Assembly: GCA_023151115.1 (NCBI GenBank)
Contig: JAKLJP010000016.1
Location: forward strand, 62,001 to 126,000
Direction: 5' to 3'
DNA length: 64,000 bases
From: Anaerolineae bacterium
Lineage (GTDB): Bacteria; Chloroflexota; Anaerolineae; 4572-78; J111
Positions 43,401-52,450 of this stretch are shown here, in pieces. The stretch's first letter is position 1, and every line of letters starts with the position of its first letter. A model generated the notes under the pieces. The model ran no database searches. It had not been told where the DNA came from and was given only the letters and a program-made list of their open reading frames with translations. The position numbers and the translations under genes are program-made.

Positions 43401-46400
43401 CTACGAGCCGCAAACTTATGTCTATATGACCGTCCGCAACGTCAACGGGATTAACTTTAATCTCTACCGGCTGTCGCGGGATGAGTTTTTGGGCTTGAGC
43501 GAGGGCGCGTTTGCCGGTTGGGACGACTATCAGCAGTGGGCCAGCTTCCAGCCCGACCCGGCCAAACTGGTCGGAAGCTGGAACCAGGCCACCGCCCCCG
43601 CCGTTTACGAAAATTACGTTTACAAGGTGGATGTCAGCCAGGCGGTGGCCGGCGGCCAGCCGCTCCCGCCGGGGCTGTATTACCTGGAAGCGGCCGTCCC
43701 CCCCGAAAATATTTATCCCGAAGCCCAGAATAGCGACCTCAGCCAGGCTGTTGACCGGCAGCTTTTGATTGTTAGCAAGAAGAATATTACCCTCAAAAAG
43801 GGCAGCGGCGACATCCTGGCTTGGCTGACCGACCTGCAAAGCGGCCAGCCAACGACCGATGCGCCCATCGCTCTGCTGGTCAACCGGCAGGAGACAGGCC
43901 GGGAACAGACGGATACCGATGGTGTGGCTACTTTTACCTTTGGTAAACTGTCCACCGATGTACCAAATTCGCTGGTGGTTTTCAGCGGCAATCCCGACCA
44001 GCCGGGGGATGATTTCGCCGTTGGGGTGACCACCTGGAGCGCCGGTATCAACTCCTACGATTTTAATCTTTACGGGGCCGATTTTGGCGGTTTTGCCGGC
44101 TTCAGTTACGGCAACGCCTACAACGGCTATATTTACACCGAGCGCCCGCTCTACCGGCCCGGCCAGACGGTCAATTTCAAAGCCATCATCCGGGCCGACG
44201 ACGACGCCAACTACTCTATCCCAACTGTCCCCACAGCGACCGTGCAGATTTTCGACGGGCAGTACCGCCTGATTTACAACGAGGACCTGCCCCTAAATGA
44301 CTGGGGCACACTGAACGGCTCGTTGAACCTCAGTGACAATGCCGGGTTAGGCAGTTACGCTTTGCAAGTATCGGTTGAGGGGGTCACGTTCTACGGCAGT
44401 TTCCAGGTAGCGGCCTACCGCAAGCCGGAATTTCTGGTCAGCGCCATTACCGATAAGAGCGAGTACCGCCAGGGCGAGACCATCAAGGTTAGCGCCCAGG
44501 CCGAATTTTTTGCCGGTGGGCCGGTCTCCAATGCCCAAGTGCGCTGGACGCTGTTAACTGCGCCCTATGCATTTCAATATCAAGGCTCCGGTTATTACGA
44601 CTTTATTGACCCTGAGGAATTGCAACGCCGCCCGAATGAATATTTCGACACCGGCTACAGCGAGCGCATCGCCGATGGCGAAGGAACCACCGACGCCCAG
44701 GGACGCTTCACCTTTGAAGTTCCGGCCGATATTGCCACCCGCCTGGCCAGCCAGAACTTCACCTTTGATGTGGCTGTGACCGACATCAACGACCAGCAAG
44801 TAGCGGCCCAGGCCAGGGCGATTGTCCACAAGGGCGACTTTTACGTCGGCTTGCGCCCGGAGCAGTATGTGGGCCAGGTCGGCGCGGATAATCCGGTCGA
44901 GGTGCTGGTGGTGGATTGGGACAGCAACCCCGTGCCCAATCAGGAAGTCGAAGTGGTGGTGGCCGAGCACAATATCTACAGTGTCCAGCAGTTCGACCCG
45001 GCCGCAGACCCCAACAACCCCAATGACGTGTTTTACTGGGAAAACATCGTTGAAAATGTGGCCGTTTTCACCACCACCGCCACCACCGACGAGGCCGGCA
45101 AAGCAATTGCCAATTTTACCCCCGACAAGGCCGGCAACTACAAAATCTACGCCCGCGCCATTGACCGGCAGGGCCAGGAAGTTCGCTCGGCTACCTTTAT
45201 CTGGGTCAGCGGGGCGGAGTACGTCAACTGGGGCCAGGAAAATAACGACCGGATTGATCTGGTCACTGATCAGAAGCGGTACAATGTGGGTGATACGGCC
45301 AATATTTTGGCGCCGCATCCTTTCAGCGGGACAGTCGCCGCGCTGGTTACGCTGGAGCGGGGCCACGTGTATGACCACTTCATCACCCAACTGGACAGCA
45401 ACAGCGATCAACTGCAAATCCCCATCACCGAGGAATTGATCCCCAATATCTACGTGTCGGTAGTGATTATGAAGGGAATGGATGAGACCAACCCCTTGCC
45501 GGCTTTTAGAGTTGGTTATGTGCGCCTGCCGGTCACCCCCAGGGAGAAAGAGCTAAAGATTACTTTAACGCCCAACAAGCCCGCCGATGAAATTTATCAG
45601 CCCGGCGACACAGCCGAGTACCAGGTGACGGTGACGGATGTCCAGGGCGAGCCGGTCAAAGCGGAACTGTCGCTGGCGTTGATTGACAAGGCGGTGCTGA
45701 CTTTAATGCCCGACACGCCAGGCCAACTGCTCAGCACTTTTTGGTCGCAGCGATCGCTGAACGTAGAAACGTCCAGCGGTTTGACCCTGGCCCTTGACCG
45801 GATCAACCGCTCGCTGGATGAAAAGAAGGGCGGCGGCGGCGGTGATGGCCGGATTGGCCCCGATTCGGTGCGACAGAACTTTGCCGATACGGTTTTGTGG
45901 TTAGCCGATTTTGTCACCGACGAAAACGGCCAGGGCACGGTCACAGCCACCCTGCCCGACAACCTGACCACCTGGGTTTTGATTGGCAAAGGCGTCACCG
46001 GCGCAGATACCCGCGTGGGCGAAAGCCGGGTGGAGATTGTCAGCAGCAAGCCGCTGCTCGTCCGGCCGGTTACGCCGCGCTTCTTTGTGGTTGGCGATCA
46101 GGTCAAGCTGGGCATGATTATCCAAAACAACACCGAGGAGCCGCTAGAGGTCGAACCCAGCTTTGCCGCCGAAGGTTTGACCGTTGCTGTTACGGATACC
46201 ACCCCCGTGGAACTCGCCGCCGGGGAGCGGGTGCGGGTGGATTATAACGTTACCGTCGCCGACGCTCAGGTGGCCCGCTTGACGATGGGCGCAAAATCGG
46301 CGGAGTTAAGTGACGCTGTTGCCTTTGAACTGCCTATCTATCATCTGAGCACGCCCGAAACGGTGGCGACGGTCGGCGTCCTCGACGAGACGGGCGGGCG

Positions 46401-48045
46401 GATCGAAGGGATTGCGCTGCCCCGCAGTTTTGATCCCAGCCGGGGCAGCCTGACGGTGAATGTTGATCCCAGCCTGGCCGCCAGCACTCGCTCTGGCCTG
46501 ACCTATCTGGAACATTTCCCCTACGAGTGCGTCGAACAAACCGTCAGCCGCTTCTTGCCCAATATCTTCACTTACCGCGCTTATCAGGAGTTGAAACTGG
46601 AAAACCCGGAACTGGCCCAAAAACTGCCGGTGTTGGTCAATGAGGGCTTGCAGCGGCTCAACAGCCAGCAACATGTGGATGGCGGCTGGGGCTGGTGGCT
46701 GAATGACAGCAGCGACCCCTTCCTGACGGCTTATGTGCTGCTGGGGCTGGTCGAGGCGCGGCGCATGGAGTTTACGGTAGACCAGACGACGATTGATATG
46801 GCCCTGGCTTATCTGGAGGCCAACCTGATTGCGCCCAAAGATGTAGCCGAACCCTGGCAGGGCAACCGTCAGGCGTTTATCCTCTACGTGATGGCCGAGG
46901 CCGGCTCCAGCGATTTGAGCCGTAGCGTGGCCCTGTTTGAGCAGCGGGAGCGGCTGGATCATTTTGGCCGGGCTTTCCTGGCCCTCTCGATGTATCTGGC
47001 CGACCCGGAAGCGGCACAGATTAAGACCCTGCTGGCCGACCTGACCGATGCGGCCATTGTCAGCGCCACCGGGGCGCATTGGGAAGAGCCGATGGTGGAT
47101 TACTATTCAATGAATACCGACACCCGCAGCACAGCCATTATCGTGGCGGCCCTGTCGCGGATTCAACCTGACCAGCCGTTGCTACCGCAGGCCATCCGCT
47201 GGCTGATGAGTGTCCGCCAGAACGGTGGTCACTGGAGCACAACCCAGGAAACCGCCTGGGCGATCATCGGTCTGACCGATTGGATGGTGGCCAGCGGCGA
47301 ATTGGAAGCCGATTACACCTGGAATGTGTCGTTGAACGGCGCGGAGGTGGGGCAGGGTGAGGTTGGCCCGGAAAACATTGATGAGACCAGCGAATTGAGA
47401 TTGGAGATTGGAGATTTGTTAGGGGATACGGTCAACCGGCTGGCCGTGGAGCGAGATGCTACCGGCGGCGCGGCTGACGAAGCAGGCAACCTTTACTACG
47501 CGGCTTACCTGACCACTTTCAAGCCGGTGGCGGAAGTAAAAGCATTGGATCGAGGCATTTATGTTTCTCGGCAGTATTCTCTTCTTTCTCCCTCCCCCTC
47601 TCAAGGGGAGGGTCGGGGAGGGGGTCGAAAGGCCATCTCCGCAGCAAAGGTGGGCGACTTGATCGAGGTCAAGCTGACCATTGTCGCGCCAAATGATCTA
47701 CATTATGTGCTGGTCGAAGACCCCTTCCCGGCAGGGACTGAAGGGGTAGACAGCAGCTTAGCCACGACAAGTCTGGTAGCGCAATCGCCGGAGGCCGGGC
47801 TGAGCAAGGTCAAAGAAGACAACAGGCGTGGCTTCGGCTGGAACTATTTCTCGCACAGCGAACTGCGCGATGAGAAGGCGGTGCTCTTTGCCACCTATCT
47901 GCCCAAAGGGACTTACGAATACATCTACACCCTGCGCGCCTCCGTTCCCGGCGAGTACCGGGTCATTCCCACCCATGCCGAGCAGATGTATTTCCCCGAA
48001 GTTTTTGGCCGCAGCGATGGGGGGGTGTTCAAAATTAGCGACTGA
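40426..48045 (+). CDS. Transmembrane Ser/Thr kinase-FHA-Ig-like-alpha-2-macroglobulin fusion
   Basis: A 2539-residue protein that seems to join an intracellular kinase with an extracellular protease trap. Residues 10-275 are a full Hanks-type kinase: Lys42 (VAIKE), Asp136 (HRDIKPQN), Asp154 (DFGIAR). Residues about 286-380 form a FHA-like beta domain (GVTINDQPVGPEGHAFNFGDWLRIGRA). One membrane helix lies at 439-461 (AVAAVALVALIGLAIFML). A Pro/Asn/Ser/Thr linker (470-520) follows, then four Ig-like Big_5-type domains (from 526, 628, 734 and 875), macroglobulin domains with YTERPLYRPGQTVNFKAII (near 1235), a Gly-rich bait-like stretch (1800-1818), and the A2M core with WLADFVTDENGQGTVTATLPD. 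The thioester motif is intact: Cys2035-Val-Glu-Gln2038. The C-terminal helical ring and receptor-like domain are complete. The start MTLTADTILENRYRI at 40426 is chosen over an upstream GTG inside a repeat. Confidence 0.92.
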   Translation: MTLTADTILENRYRIDGLLAQGGMGAIYRGFDSILDVPVAIKENFFQTPQGIRQFQQEARILARLHHPGLPRVVNHFSVAEQQYLVMDFIEGQDLWEMVTRRGQPLSQRQALDYIIQVCDAVQYLHQQNPPIIHRDIKPQNIKITPAGRAVLVDFGIARVITSDSLTDAGARGVTSGFSPPEQYSGSGTTPASDIYALGATLYAILTGQKPPDSVSLMAGEATFEPPDRLNPKLSRQVSAAIEHAMQAQRSDRPASVGLWQQTLKSIWETLPDDDTALLAMSPVTAWLVDSAGQAHRLRPGLLVFGPAREEGIPASDLLETSPYVKLEFDGQHCLIYNPANMAGVTINDQPVGPEGHAFNFGDWLRIGRATFALTETEPKERSPLPSILLNQAADEPTETAYVPVPVLLSPAPVPPTGPQLPAAGQTEIKSPAPGRPFNWGWAVAAVALVALIGLAIFMLAQNNSPVAQVEPTAIVQPSNLPTSNPPTPTSNPQPPNPSPSTPQPSNLPTSNLPTPSPTIPLEPIAPIVLQTVPERGEEQPLDAPIEIAFDQPMDRTSVEKAFAIEPGATIDGIFEWVDDQTLRFSLKEGFQRGQRYRVRIAETATSQAGLPLNRPFELRFSAAGFLEVVNAQPAAGATEILADNSVTVFFNRPVVPLGAIESGGGNLPDPLTFTPPVSGEGEWLNTSVYQFTPDEAGFEPATEYTARVSAGLTDVFGQAVLADDFEWVFTTISPAVIGSVPAANDVFVSPTPVISVTFNQKMDRASVEENLLLLNQQTGQPVGGEFAWAEVGLTPPPPTDEYGNILYEYDEQGMPVLPKQEPLGVETVTFTPAEPLEPGAAYQLVLPKGVEGMLAGTATASDYNATFTVSPAPAIVSTNPPDGEQFADIYQGFDITFNAPMSPTSVIFGQNLILEPQVEVTEVYTYWSQNDTQLNVGFPRRENSAYTITLRADIEGRYGQPLGQDTVIRWKTLKQTPYVRLVSPKIATYNGYEPQTYVYMTVRNVNGINFNLYRLSRDEFLGLSEGAFAGWDDYQQWASFQPDPAKLVGSWNQATAPAVYENYVYKVDVSQAVAGGQPLPPGLYYLEAAVPPENIYPEAQNSDLSQAVDRQLLIVSKKNITLKKGSGDILAWLTDLQSGQPTTDAPIALLVNRQETGREQTDTDGVATFTFGKLSTDVPNSLVVFSGNPDQPGDDFAVGVTTWSAGINSYDFNLYGADFGGFAGFSYGNAYNGYIYTERPLYRPGQTVNFKAIIRADDDANYSIPTVPTATVQIFDGQYRLIYNEDLPLNDWGTLNGSLNLSDNAGLGSYALQVSVEGVTFYGSFQVAAYRKPEFLVSAITDKSEYRQGETIKVSAQAEFFAGGPVSNAQVRWTLLTAPYAFQYQGSGYYDFIDPEELQRRPNEYFDTGYSERIADGEGTTDAQGRFTFEVPADIATRLASQNFTFDVAVTDINDQQVAAQARAIVHKGDFYVGLRPEQYVGQVGADNPVEVLVVDWDSNPVPNQEVEVVVAEHNIYSVQQFDPAADPNNPNDVFYWENIVENVAVFTTTATTDEAGKAIANFTPDKAGNYKIYARAIDRQGQEVRSATFIWVSGAEYVNWGQENNDRIDLVTDQKRYNVGDTANILAPHPFSGTVAALVTLERGHVYDHFITQLDSNSDQLQIPITEELIPNIYVSVVIMKGMDETNPLPAFRVGYVRLPVTPREKELKITLTPNKPADEIYQPGDTAEYQVTVTDVQGEPVKAELSLALIDKAVLTLMPDTPGQLLSTFWSQRSLNVETSSGLTLALDRINRSLDEKKGGGGGDGRIGPDSVRQNFADTVLWLADFVTDENGQGTVTATLPDNLTTWVLIGKGVTGADTRVGESRVEIVSSKPLLVRPVTPRFFVVGDQVKLGMIIQNNTEEPLEVEPSFAAEGLTVAVTDTTPVELAAGERVRVDYNVTVADAQVARLTMGAKSAELSDAVAFELPIYHLSTPETVATVGVLDETGGRIEGIALPRSFDPSRGSLTVNVDPSLAASTRSGLTYLEHFPYECVEQTVSRFLPNIFTYRAYQELKLENPELAQKLPVLVNEGLQRLNSQQHVDGGWGWWLNDSSDPFLTAYVLLGLVEARRMEFTVDQTTIDMALAYLEANLIAPKDVAEPWQGNRQAFILYVMAEAGSSDLSRSVALFEQRERLDHFGRAFLALSMYLADPEAAQIKTLLADLTDAAIVSATGAHWEEPMVDYYSMNTDTRSTAIIVAALSRIQPDQPLLPQAIRWLMSVRQNGGHWSTTQETAWAIIGLTDWMVASGELEADYTWNVSLNGAEVGQGEVGPENIDETSELRLEIGDLLGDTVNRLAVERDATGGAADEAGNLYYAAYLTTFKPVAEVKALDRGIYVSRQYSLLSPSPSQGEGRGGGRKAISAAKVGDLIEVKLTIVAPNDLHYVLVEDPFPAGTEGVDSSLATTSLVAQSPEAGLSKVKEDNRRGFGWNYFSHSELRDEKAVLFATYLPKGTYEYIYTLRASVPGEYRVIPTHAEQMYFPEVFGRSDGGVFKISD
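41850..41985. repeat. CCTTCCAACTTCCAAC tandem low-complexity repeat inside the linker
   Basis: About 15 degenerate copies of CCTTCCAAC/CCCCCAAC encode the linker PSNLPTSNPPTPTSNPQP and similar units after the membrane helix. The DNA itself is repetitive and strand-biased, like the other dispersed repeats, which suggests the linker grew from such an element. Confidence 0.7.
47588..47624. repeat. CTCCCTCCCCCTCTCAAGGGGAGGG fold-back repeat inside the macroglobulin gene
   Basis: CCCTCCCCCTCTC pairs with GAGGGTCGGGGAGGGGG across an AAGGG centre. This sequence is a familiar dispersed repeat. It encodes LSPSPSQGEGRGGGRK in frame in a loop of the last domain. A similar unit GAGATTGGAGATTGGAGATT lies nearby at 47397-47417. 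Confidence 0.7.
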
Positions 48046-48117
48046 TATCATCCTGCGCCCCCGGTTGCTTACGGCCTTGCCCCAGGCTATTGCATTCTTC
48101 TGAATGGAAAAACAGCC

Positions 48118-49644
48118 TCATTCTCGCAGCGCTTTCTTATCGAGTTTGCCCAGAGAGGTGTAAGGCAGTTCATCCCGGAAGTCAATCAGGGCCGGCATCT
48201 GGTAGCGGGCCACACGCGGTTTAAGCCAGGTCAGCAACCCTGCCTGGTCGAGCCGGGCGCCCGGCTTTTTTATCACTACCGCTTTCAATCGTTGGCCGAA
48301 CTCAGGATCGGGAATGCCAACAACGGCCACCGAGTCGATCTCAGGATGTTGCAGGAGGGCGTTTTCCAGCTCAACCGGGTAGACGTTTTCGCCCCCGGAG
48401 ACAATCATATCATCGGCGCGGCCGCACAGAAAAATATCGCCTTCAGCATCTCGATAAGCCAAATCGCCGGTTTCGATCCATTTTTTGCGCTGGGTTGTCC
48501 AGGCGCTGCGAATACACAAGCGCCCCATTACACTTTCAGCCACTTCCAGGCCCGCCTCATTGACAATTTTGGTTTGCACCCCCCGGATAGGCTTCCCTAG
48601 CGCCTCCGGTTTGCGGCTGATGATGTCGGGCGTGCCGACGATGCAAAACCCTGCTTCCGAGGTGCCGTACAAATTGAACAATTTTGGCCCCAGCCGGGTG
48701 AGGGACTCCTGGGCCAGCGCCGGACTGAGCAAGGCGCTGCCGCTGATGATACACTGTAGCGCCGACAATGAGCTTACCCCCTGTTTAAGCATCCGTTGGA
48801 GCATGAGGGGAACTACCGTCACGACTTGAATCTGATGGGCTGCAATCAGGGCGCAGCCTCGCCCCGCCTCAAATCGTTCGGTAAAATACAGTTCAGCCCC
48901 CAGCGTGACGCCGATGAGCAGAAACGCCAGGCCATAACCGTGGCAAATGGGGGTGGCGATATAAAGCGATTGATAGCGGTCGAGGTGAGCCTGGGTGAGT
49001 AAAGCCAGGAACGGCGGCAAGAAATTGAACAGAGAAGGTTTACGGCTGGCTGACTTGGGCTGGCCGGTCGTCCCACCCGTCAGCACCACAAGGTTGCCCG
49101 CTGCTGTTTTTCTCAGGTTTACTTTCCCGGACCCAGAACGCGACGACAGCCGGTCAATGGAAGGGCCGCTGGGGTGATAAGCCGGGAGCGATTTGTTTTT
49201 TAAGGATACGTCTTCAAACAGCGGAGCCAGTTGTTCATCATAAACCAAAAGATCGAACTGTAGCTGGCCCGTCAGGGCCAGAATCTGGCCGGCGCTCATC
49301 TCGGGGTTGAGCAGAAAAACGTGCGCCCCCAGCCGTGATACCGCAAAGAGGGTCTTGATGGCCGCCGCGTGATTTCGGCAAATAATCGCCACTTTTTGCT
49401 GGCGGCAAAGCTCGTAATCCGTGTGTAAGGCCAGGGCCAACGTCTCCGCTTGCTGCCAGAGCTGGCGATAACTCAACTGTTCCCGGTCGGTGGTGACAGC
49501 CAGGCGATTGGGATGCAATTTGGCCGCGAGGCGCAACAATGCCATCAGATTGACCCCGGTGGTCAGGATCGCTTCCAACAGGCCCAGCAACCCGGCCGGG
49601 GTCAACAGCCGCACGTGATACAGTTTTTGGATCAATGTAAGCAC
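48118..49644 (-). CDS. Acyl-CoA synthetase/AMP-dependent ligase
   Basis: A 508-residue adenylating enzyme that would activate a carboxylic acid, probably a fatty acid, with ATP and CoA. The core motifs are present: the P-loop-like LTGGTTGQPKSASRKPS, ATPICHGYG, LFNLYGTSEAGF, the aspartate in WIETGDLAYRD, RADDMIVSGGENVYPVELE, and the catalytic lysine in TSLGKLDKKALRE at the very end. The N-terminus YHVRLLTPAGLLGLLEAI is the start of the long-chain-type branch. It lies 10 bases downstream of the reductase gene in the same direction, so the pair forms an operon that could activate and reduce acyl groups. Confidence 0.92.
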   Translation of the reverse strand: MLTLIQKLYHVRLLTPAGLLGLLEAILTTGVNLMALLRLAAKLHPNRLAVTTDREQLSYRQLWQQAETLALALHTDYELCRQQKVAIICRNHAAAIKTLFAVSRLGAHVFLLNPEMSAGQILALTGQLQFDLLVYDEQLAPLFEDVSLKNKSLPAYHPSGPSIDRLSSRSGSGKVNLRKTAAGNLVVLTGGTTGQPKSASRKPSLFNFLPPFLALLTQAHLDRYQSLYIATPICHGYGLAFLLIGVTLGAELYFTERFEAGRGCALIAAHQIQVVTVVPLMLQRMLKQGVSSLSALQCIISGSALLSPALAQESLTRLGPKLFNLYGTSEAGFCIVGTPDIISRKPEALGKPIRGVQTKIVNEAGLEVAESVMGRLCIRSAWTTQRKKWIETGDLAYRDAEGDIFLCGRADDMIVSGGENVYPVELENALLQHPEIDSVAVVGIPDPEFGQRLKAVVIKKPGARLDQAGLLTWLKPRVARYQMPALIDFRDELPYTSLGKLDKKALRE

Positions 49645-49654
49645 AATATCTCTA

Positions 49655-50476
49655 TCACTTTTGCCTCAAATGCCGGCTCAGCATCGCTTCCCAGGGCCAA
49701 CGAAAGAGGACAGAAGCCAGTTGAGCCGTCATCAGCCACCAGGGGGCGTAGGTGCGCCGGCGTGAAATAATGGCCTGACAGATGAGGTGGGCCACATGCT
49801 CAGGTTGCATCGCCGGCATGTTTTTGTACGCTGCGGTCGGTTCGATCATTCTCGTCCGAACCAGGGGCAGATAAAGGGTGGTAGTGCTGACCCCGCGGGC
49901 GTTTAACTCCGGGGCGACACAGCGAAACCACTGATCAAAGGCCGTTTTCGAGGCTTGATAGGCGGCCCATTTGGGCGGCGGGGCCAAAAGCACATTCACC
50001 GCCGAGATGTTGATCACATGCCCCTGTCGAGCCACCAAGACCGGAATAAGGGCAAGCATGAGTTGCACCGGGCCAAAATAATTCAGGTTCATGGTTCGCG
50101 TAAAATCGTGCAAACGGTCGAGGGAGTCGAAGATAGAGCGCCGAATGGATTTGCCGGCATTGTTAACGAAAATATCAATTCCATTCGGAAGCCGCTGCAA
50201 TTCTTCCAGCAAGGCTTGCGCTTGAGCGGCGTTGGTCAGATCACAAGGGAAAATGTCGGCTCGACCGCCTTTGGCCTCGATTCGCGTTTTCACTTCCATC
50301 AATTTCTCGGTGGTGCGGGCTACCAGGAGCAGATAGGCGTCCGTCTCAGCCAGGCTTTCTGCCAGACGCTCCCCAATGCCGTAACTTGCTCCGGTGATGA
50401 GCACGGTCTTCCCGGCCAACCGTTGTTGGAGCTTGGAATGACTGAACCCTAGAAATGGGAAAAAAAGAAGCTTCAT
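49655..50476 (-). CDS. Short-chain dehydrogenase/reductase
   Basis: A 273-residue SDR. The NAD(P) motif is VLITGASYGIGERLAESL, followed by NNAGKSIRRSIFDSL, and the active site Ser in INISAVNVLLAPPP and Tyr-x-x-x-Lys (AAYQASKTAFDQW). An N-terminal hydrophobic stretch (LLFFPFLGF) and the C-terminal PWWLMTAQLASVLFRWPWEAML suggest membrane association. This arrangement resembles acyl-CoA reductases of the Acr1 type, and the next gene encodes an acyl-CoA ligase. The substrate pair is therefore a plausible fatty acyl chain, not proven. Confidence 0.88.
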   Translation of the reverse strand: MKLLFFPFLGFSHSKLQQRLAGKTVLITGASYGIGERLAESLAETDAYLLLVARTTEKLMEVKTRIEAKGGRADIFPCDLTNAAQAQALLEELQRLPNGIDIFVNNAGKSIRRSIFDSLDRLHDFTRTMNLNYFGPVQLMLALIPVLVARQGHVINISAVNVLLAPPPKWAAYQASKTAFDQWFRCVAPELNARGVSTTTLYLPLVRTRMIEPTAAYKNMPAMQPEHVAHLICQAIISRRRTYAPWWLMTAQLASVLFRWPWEAMLSRHLRQK

Positions 50477-50798
50477 TTACCGGCCACCTGACGCCGCCGC
50501 CGAATTTGGGCCTCATTTATTGATTGGAGCGGGCGGGGTCCAAACCGTTGAACAAGCAGAACTGGGTCGGGCCAACTGCCCATAAATTATACCCTTTTCG
50601 GCTTTGTTAGCCACTTGACAGAACTTTCTTCTGACACCGGTTGCTTTAGGGGAGATAAAGCCACTGGTTCTTGATGATTGGTTAAACGTGGACTAAGAGC
50701 AACATCCTTGGCGGCGTTTTTTGTTGAGGGCTGGCGGTAAACTGGACAAATTGTGTTATAATGCTGAAACAATTCTTTGGCGCTGATAGGAACTTTTG
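50477..50798. other. Divergent spacer before the histidine kinase
   Basis: No gene. An extended -10 box TGTTATAAT (50754-50762) lies 37 bases before the histidine kinase start on the plus strand; a matching -35 is poor. AGGAAC at 50788-50793 is the ribosome-binding site. No repeat is obvious. Confidence 0.45.
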
Positions 50799-52442
50799 AT
50801 GAAGGATGAAGACAAGACCAAAGCCCAATTGATTGAAGAACTGGTCGAACTGCGCCGGCGAAACCTGGCTTTGGAAGCCGCCAACGCCGAATGTAGAGCC
50901 GCCGAAGCAGCCTTGCGAGAAAGTGAGCAAAGGTTAAAATTGGCGCTGAAGGGGGCTAATGTCGGTCTTTGGGATTTGAATGTTCAGACCAACGAGATCG
51001 TTGTGAACCAGCGAGCGAGTGAAACTTTGGGCTACGCACCCGATGAAATGGGGTCGCACCTCAGTTGGTGGGACGAGCGAACTCACCCCGACGATCTACC
51101 ACGCCTGCGCCAGGCCTGGCAGTCTCATGTCGCCGCCAAAACACCTTTTTATGAGTGTGAATACCGTCTCCGCAATAGGGCAGGCGAATGGCAGTGGATT
51201 TTGGATCGAGGCAAAATTGTTGAGTGGGATAAACATAATCAACCTTTACGGGCCACAGGCACCCACCTCGATATAACTGAACGCAAACACATCGAAGAAA
51301 CGCTCCAAAAACTCAATCGCGAGTTGGCCTTGATTAATAATGCCAGTCAGGCGTTTAATTCCAGTCTGGAACTGGATGTGGTTCTGGTCAGCTTGCTGGA
51401 AGAAGTGCGCCCTTTGCTGGAAGTCATTGGCGCTTCGGTCTGGCTAATTGACCCTGAAACCAACGAATTGGTTTGCCATCAAGCCTCCGGCGCTCATCGA
51501 GCTAACCTGCGCGGCTGGCGCTTGCCGCCAGGAGTGGGGATTATTGGCTGGACGGTTCAATATGATCAGAGTGTGATTGTGCCAGATGTCCAGGCCGACC
51601 CGCGCCACTTCAAAGCGATCGAAGATGCGCTAAACTTAAAACTCCAATCCATCCTGGCCGTGCCTCTGCGCTCTAAAGAGAGAACTATTGGGGTGCTGGA
51701 GGTGGTGGATACCCAACCTCATCGCTTCACTAAAAATGAACAGATGTTGGTTGAGTCGCTGGCGGCAACGGCCACCATTGCCATTGAGAACGCTCGTTTA
51801 TACGAGCAAACCCGGCGCGATGCCGAAACACGGGCGGTACTGCTGCAGGAAGTCAATCATCGCACCAAAAACAATCTGGCGGCGATTATTGGCCTGCTTC
51901 ACCTGGAACAGCGCCACGATATGAGCGAGGAAGCCCGCACCGTTTACCAAACCATCATGCACGACCTCATTAGCCGGATTCACGGCCTGGCGACCGTTCA
52001 CCGGCTCCTCTCTAGCGCCGACTGGTCGCCCATTTTGTTGAGCGAACTGGCCACCAAAGTTATCCATTCAGCCCTACAGGCGCTGCCGCTGGATAAAAAT
52101 GTAGCGGTTGAGGTATCTCCTTCGCCGGTAAAGATAGCGCCGAAGCTGGCCAACACGGTGGCTTTGATTATCAATGAATTGACCACCAACACCATCAAGT
52201 ACGCCTGGCCTACCCGTGATTTGGGGTGTATTTCGGTGCGGATTGAACTGGAAAACGGGGAGGTTATATTTGAGTTTTGTGATGATGGGCCGGGTTTTCC
52301 GGCCGAGGTGCTGAACCTGGAGCGTCACAGCGTGGGCTGGGAATTAGTCCAGACTCTGGTTCAGCAGGGCTTGCAGGGTAAAGTGAGCTTACATAACGAT
52401 CACGGAGCGGTAACGACTATTCGCTTCCCGCAGCTTGTTTAG
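50799..52442 (+). CDS. Soluble sensor histidine kinase (PAS, GAF, HisKA_2-type)
   Basis: A 547-residue sensor with no membrane segments. Residues 1-45 form a coiled coil. A PAS domain spans about 45-165 (LKLALKGANVGLWDLNVQTN, ending with RATGTHLDITERKHIEE). A GAF domain follows at about 185-335 (SLELDVVLVSLLEEVRPLLE, PDVQADPRHFKAIEDAL, then TIAIENARLYEQTRRD). The kinase core has the phosphorylated His354 in LLQEVNHRTKNNLAAIIGLL, the HisKA_2/HWE-like type, then the ATP-binding VALIINELTTNTIKYAWP and FCDDGPGFPAEV. The response partner is not adjacent; the stand-alone receiver at 38455 is one possibility. The start is ATG 50799. Confidence 0.9.
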   Translation: MKDEDKTKAQLIEELVELRRRNLALEAANAECRAAEAALRESEQRLKLALKGANVGLWDLNVQTNEIVVNQRASETLGYAPDEMGSHLSWWDERTHPDDLPRLRQAWQSHVAAKTPFYECEYRLRNRAGEWQWILDRGKIVEWDKHNQPLRATGTHLDITERKHIEETLQKLNRELALINNASQAFNSSLELDVVLVSLLEEVRPLLEVIGASVWLIDPETNELVCHQASGAHRANLRGWRLPPGVGIIGWTVQYDQSVIVPDVQADPRHFKAIEDALNLKLQSILAVPLRSKERTIGVLEVVDTQPHRFTKNEQMLVESLAATATIAIENARLYEQTRRDAETRAVLLQEVNHRTKNNLAAIIGLLHLEQRHDMSEEARTVYQTIMHDLISRIHGLATVHRLLSSADWSPILLSELATKVIHSALQALPLDKNVAVEVSPSPVKIAPKLANTVALIINELTTNTIKYAWPTRDLGCISVRIELENGEVIFEFCDDGPGFPAEVLNLERHSVGWELVQTLVQQGLQGKVSLHNDHGAVTTIRFPQLV

Positions 52443-52450
52443 GGGGTAAA

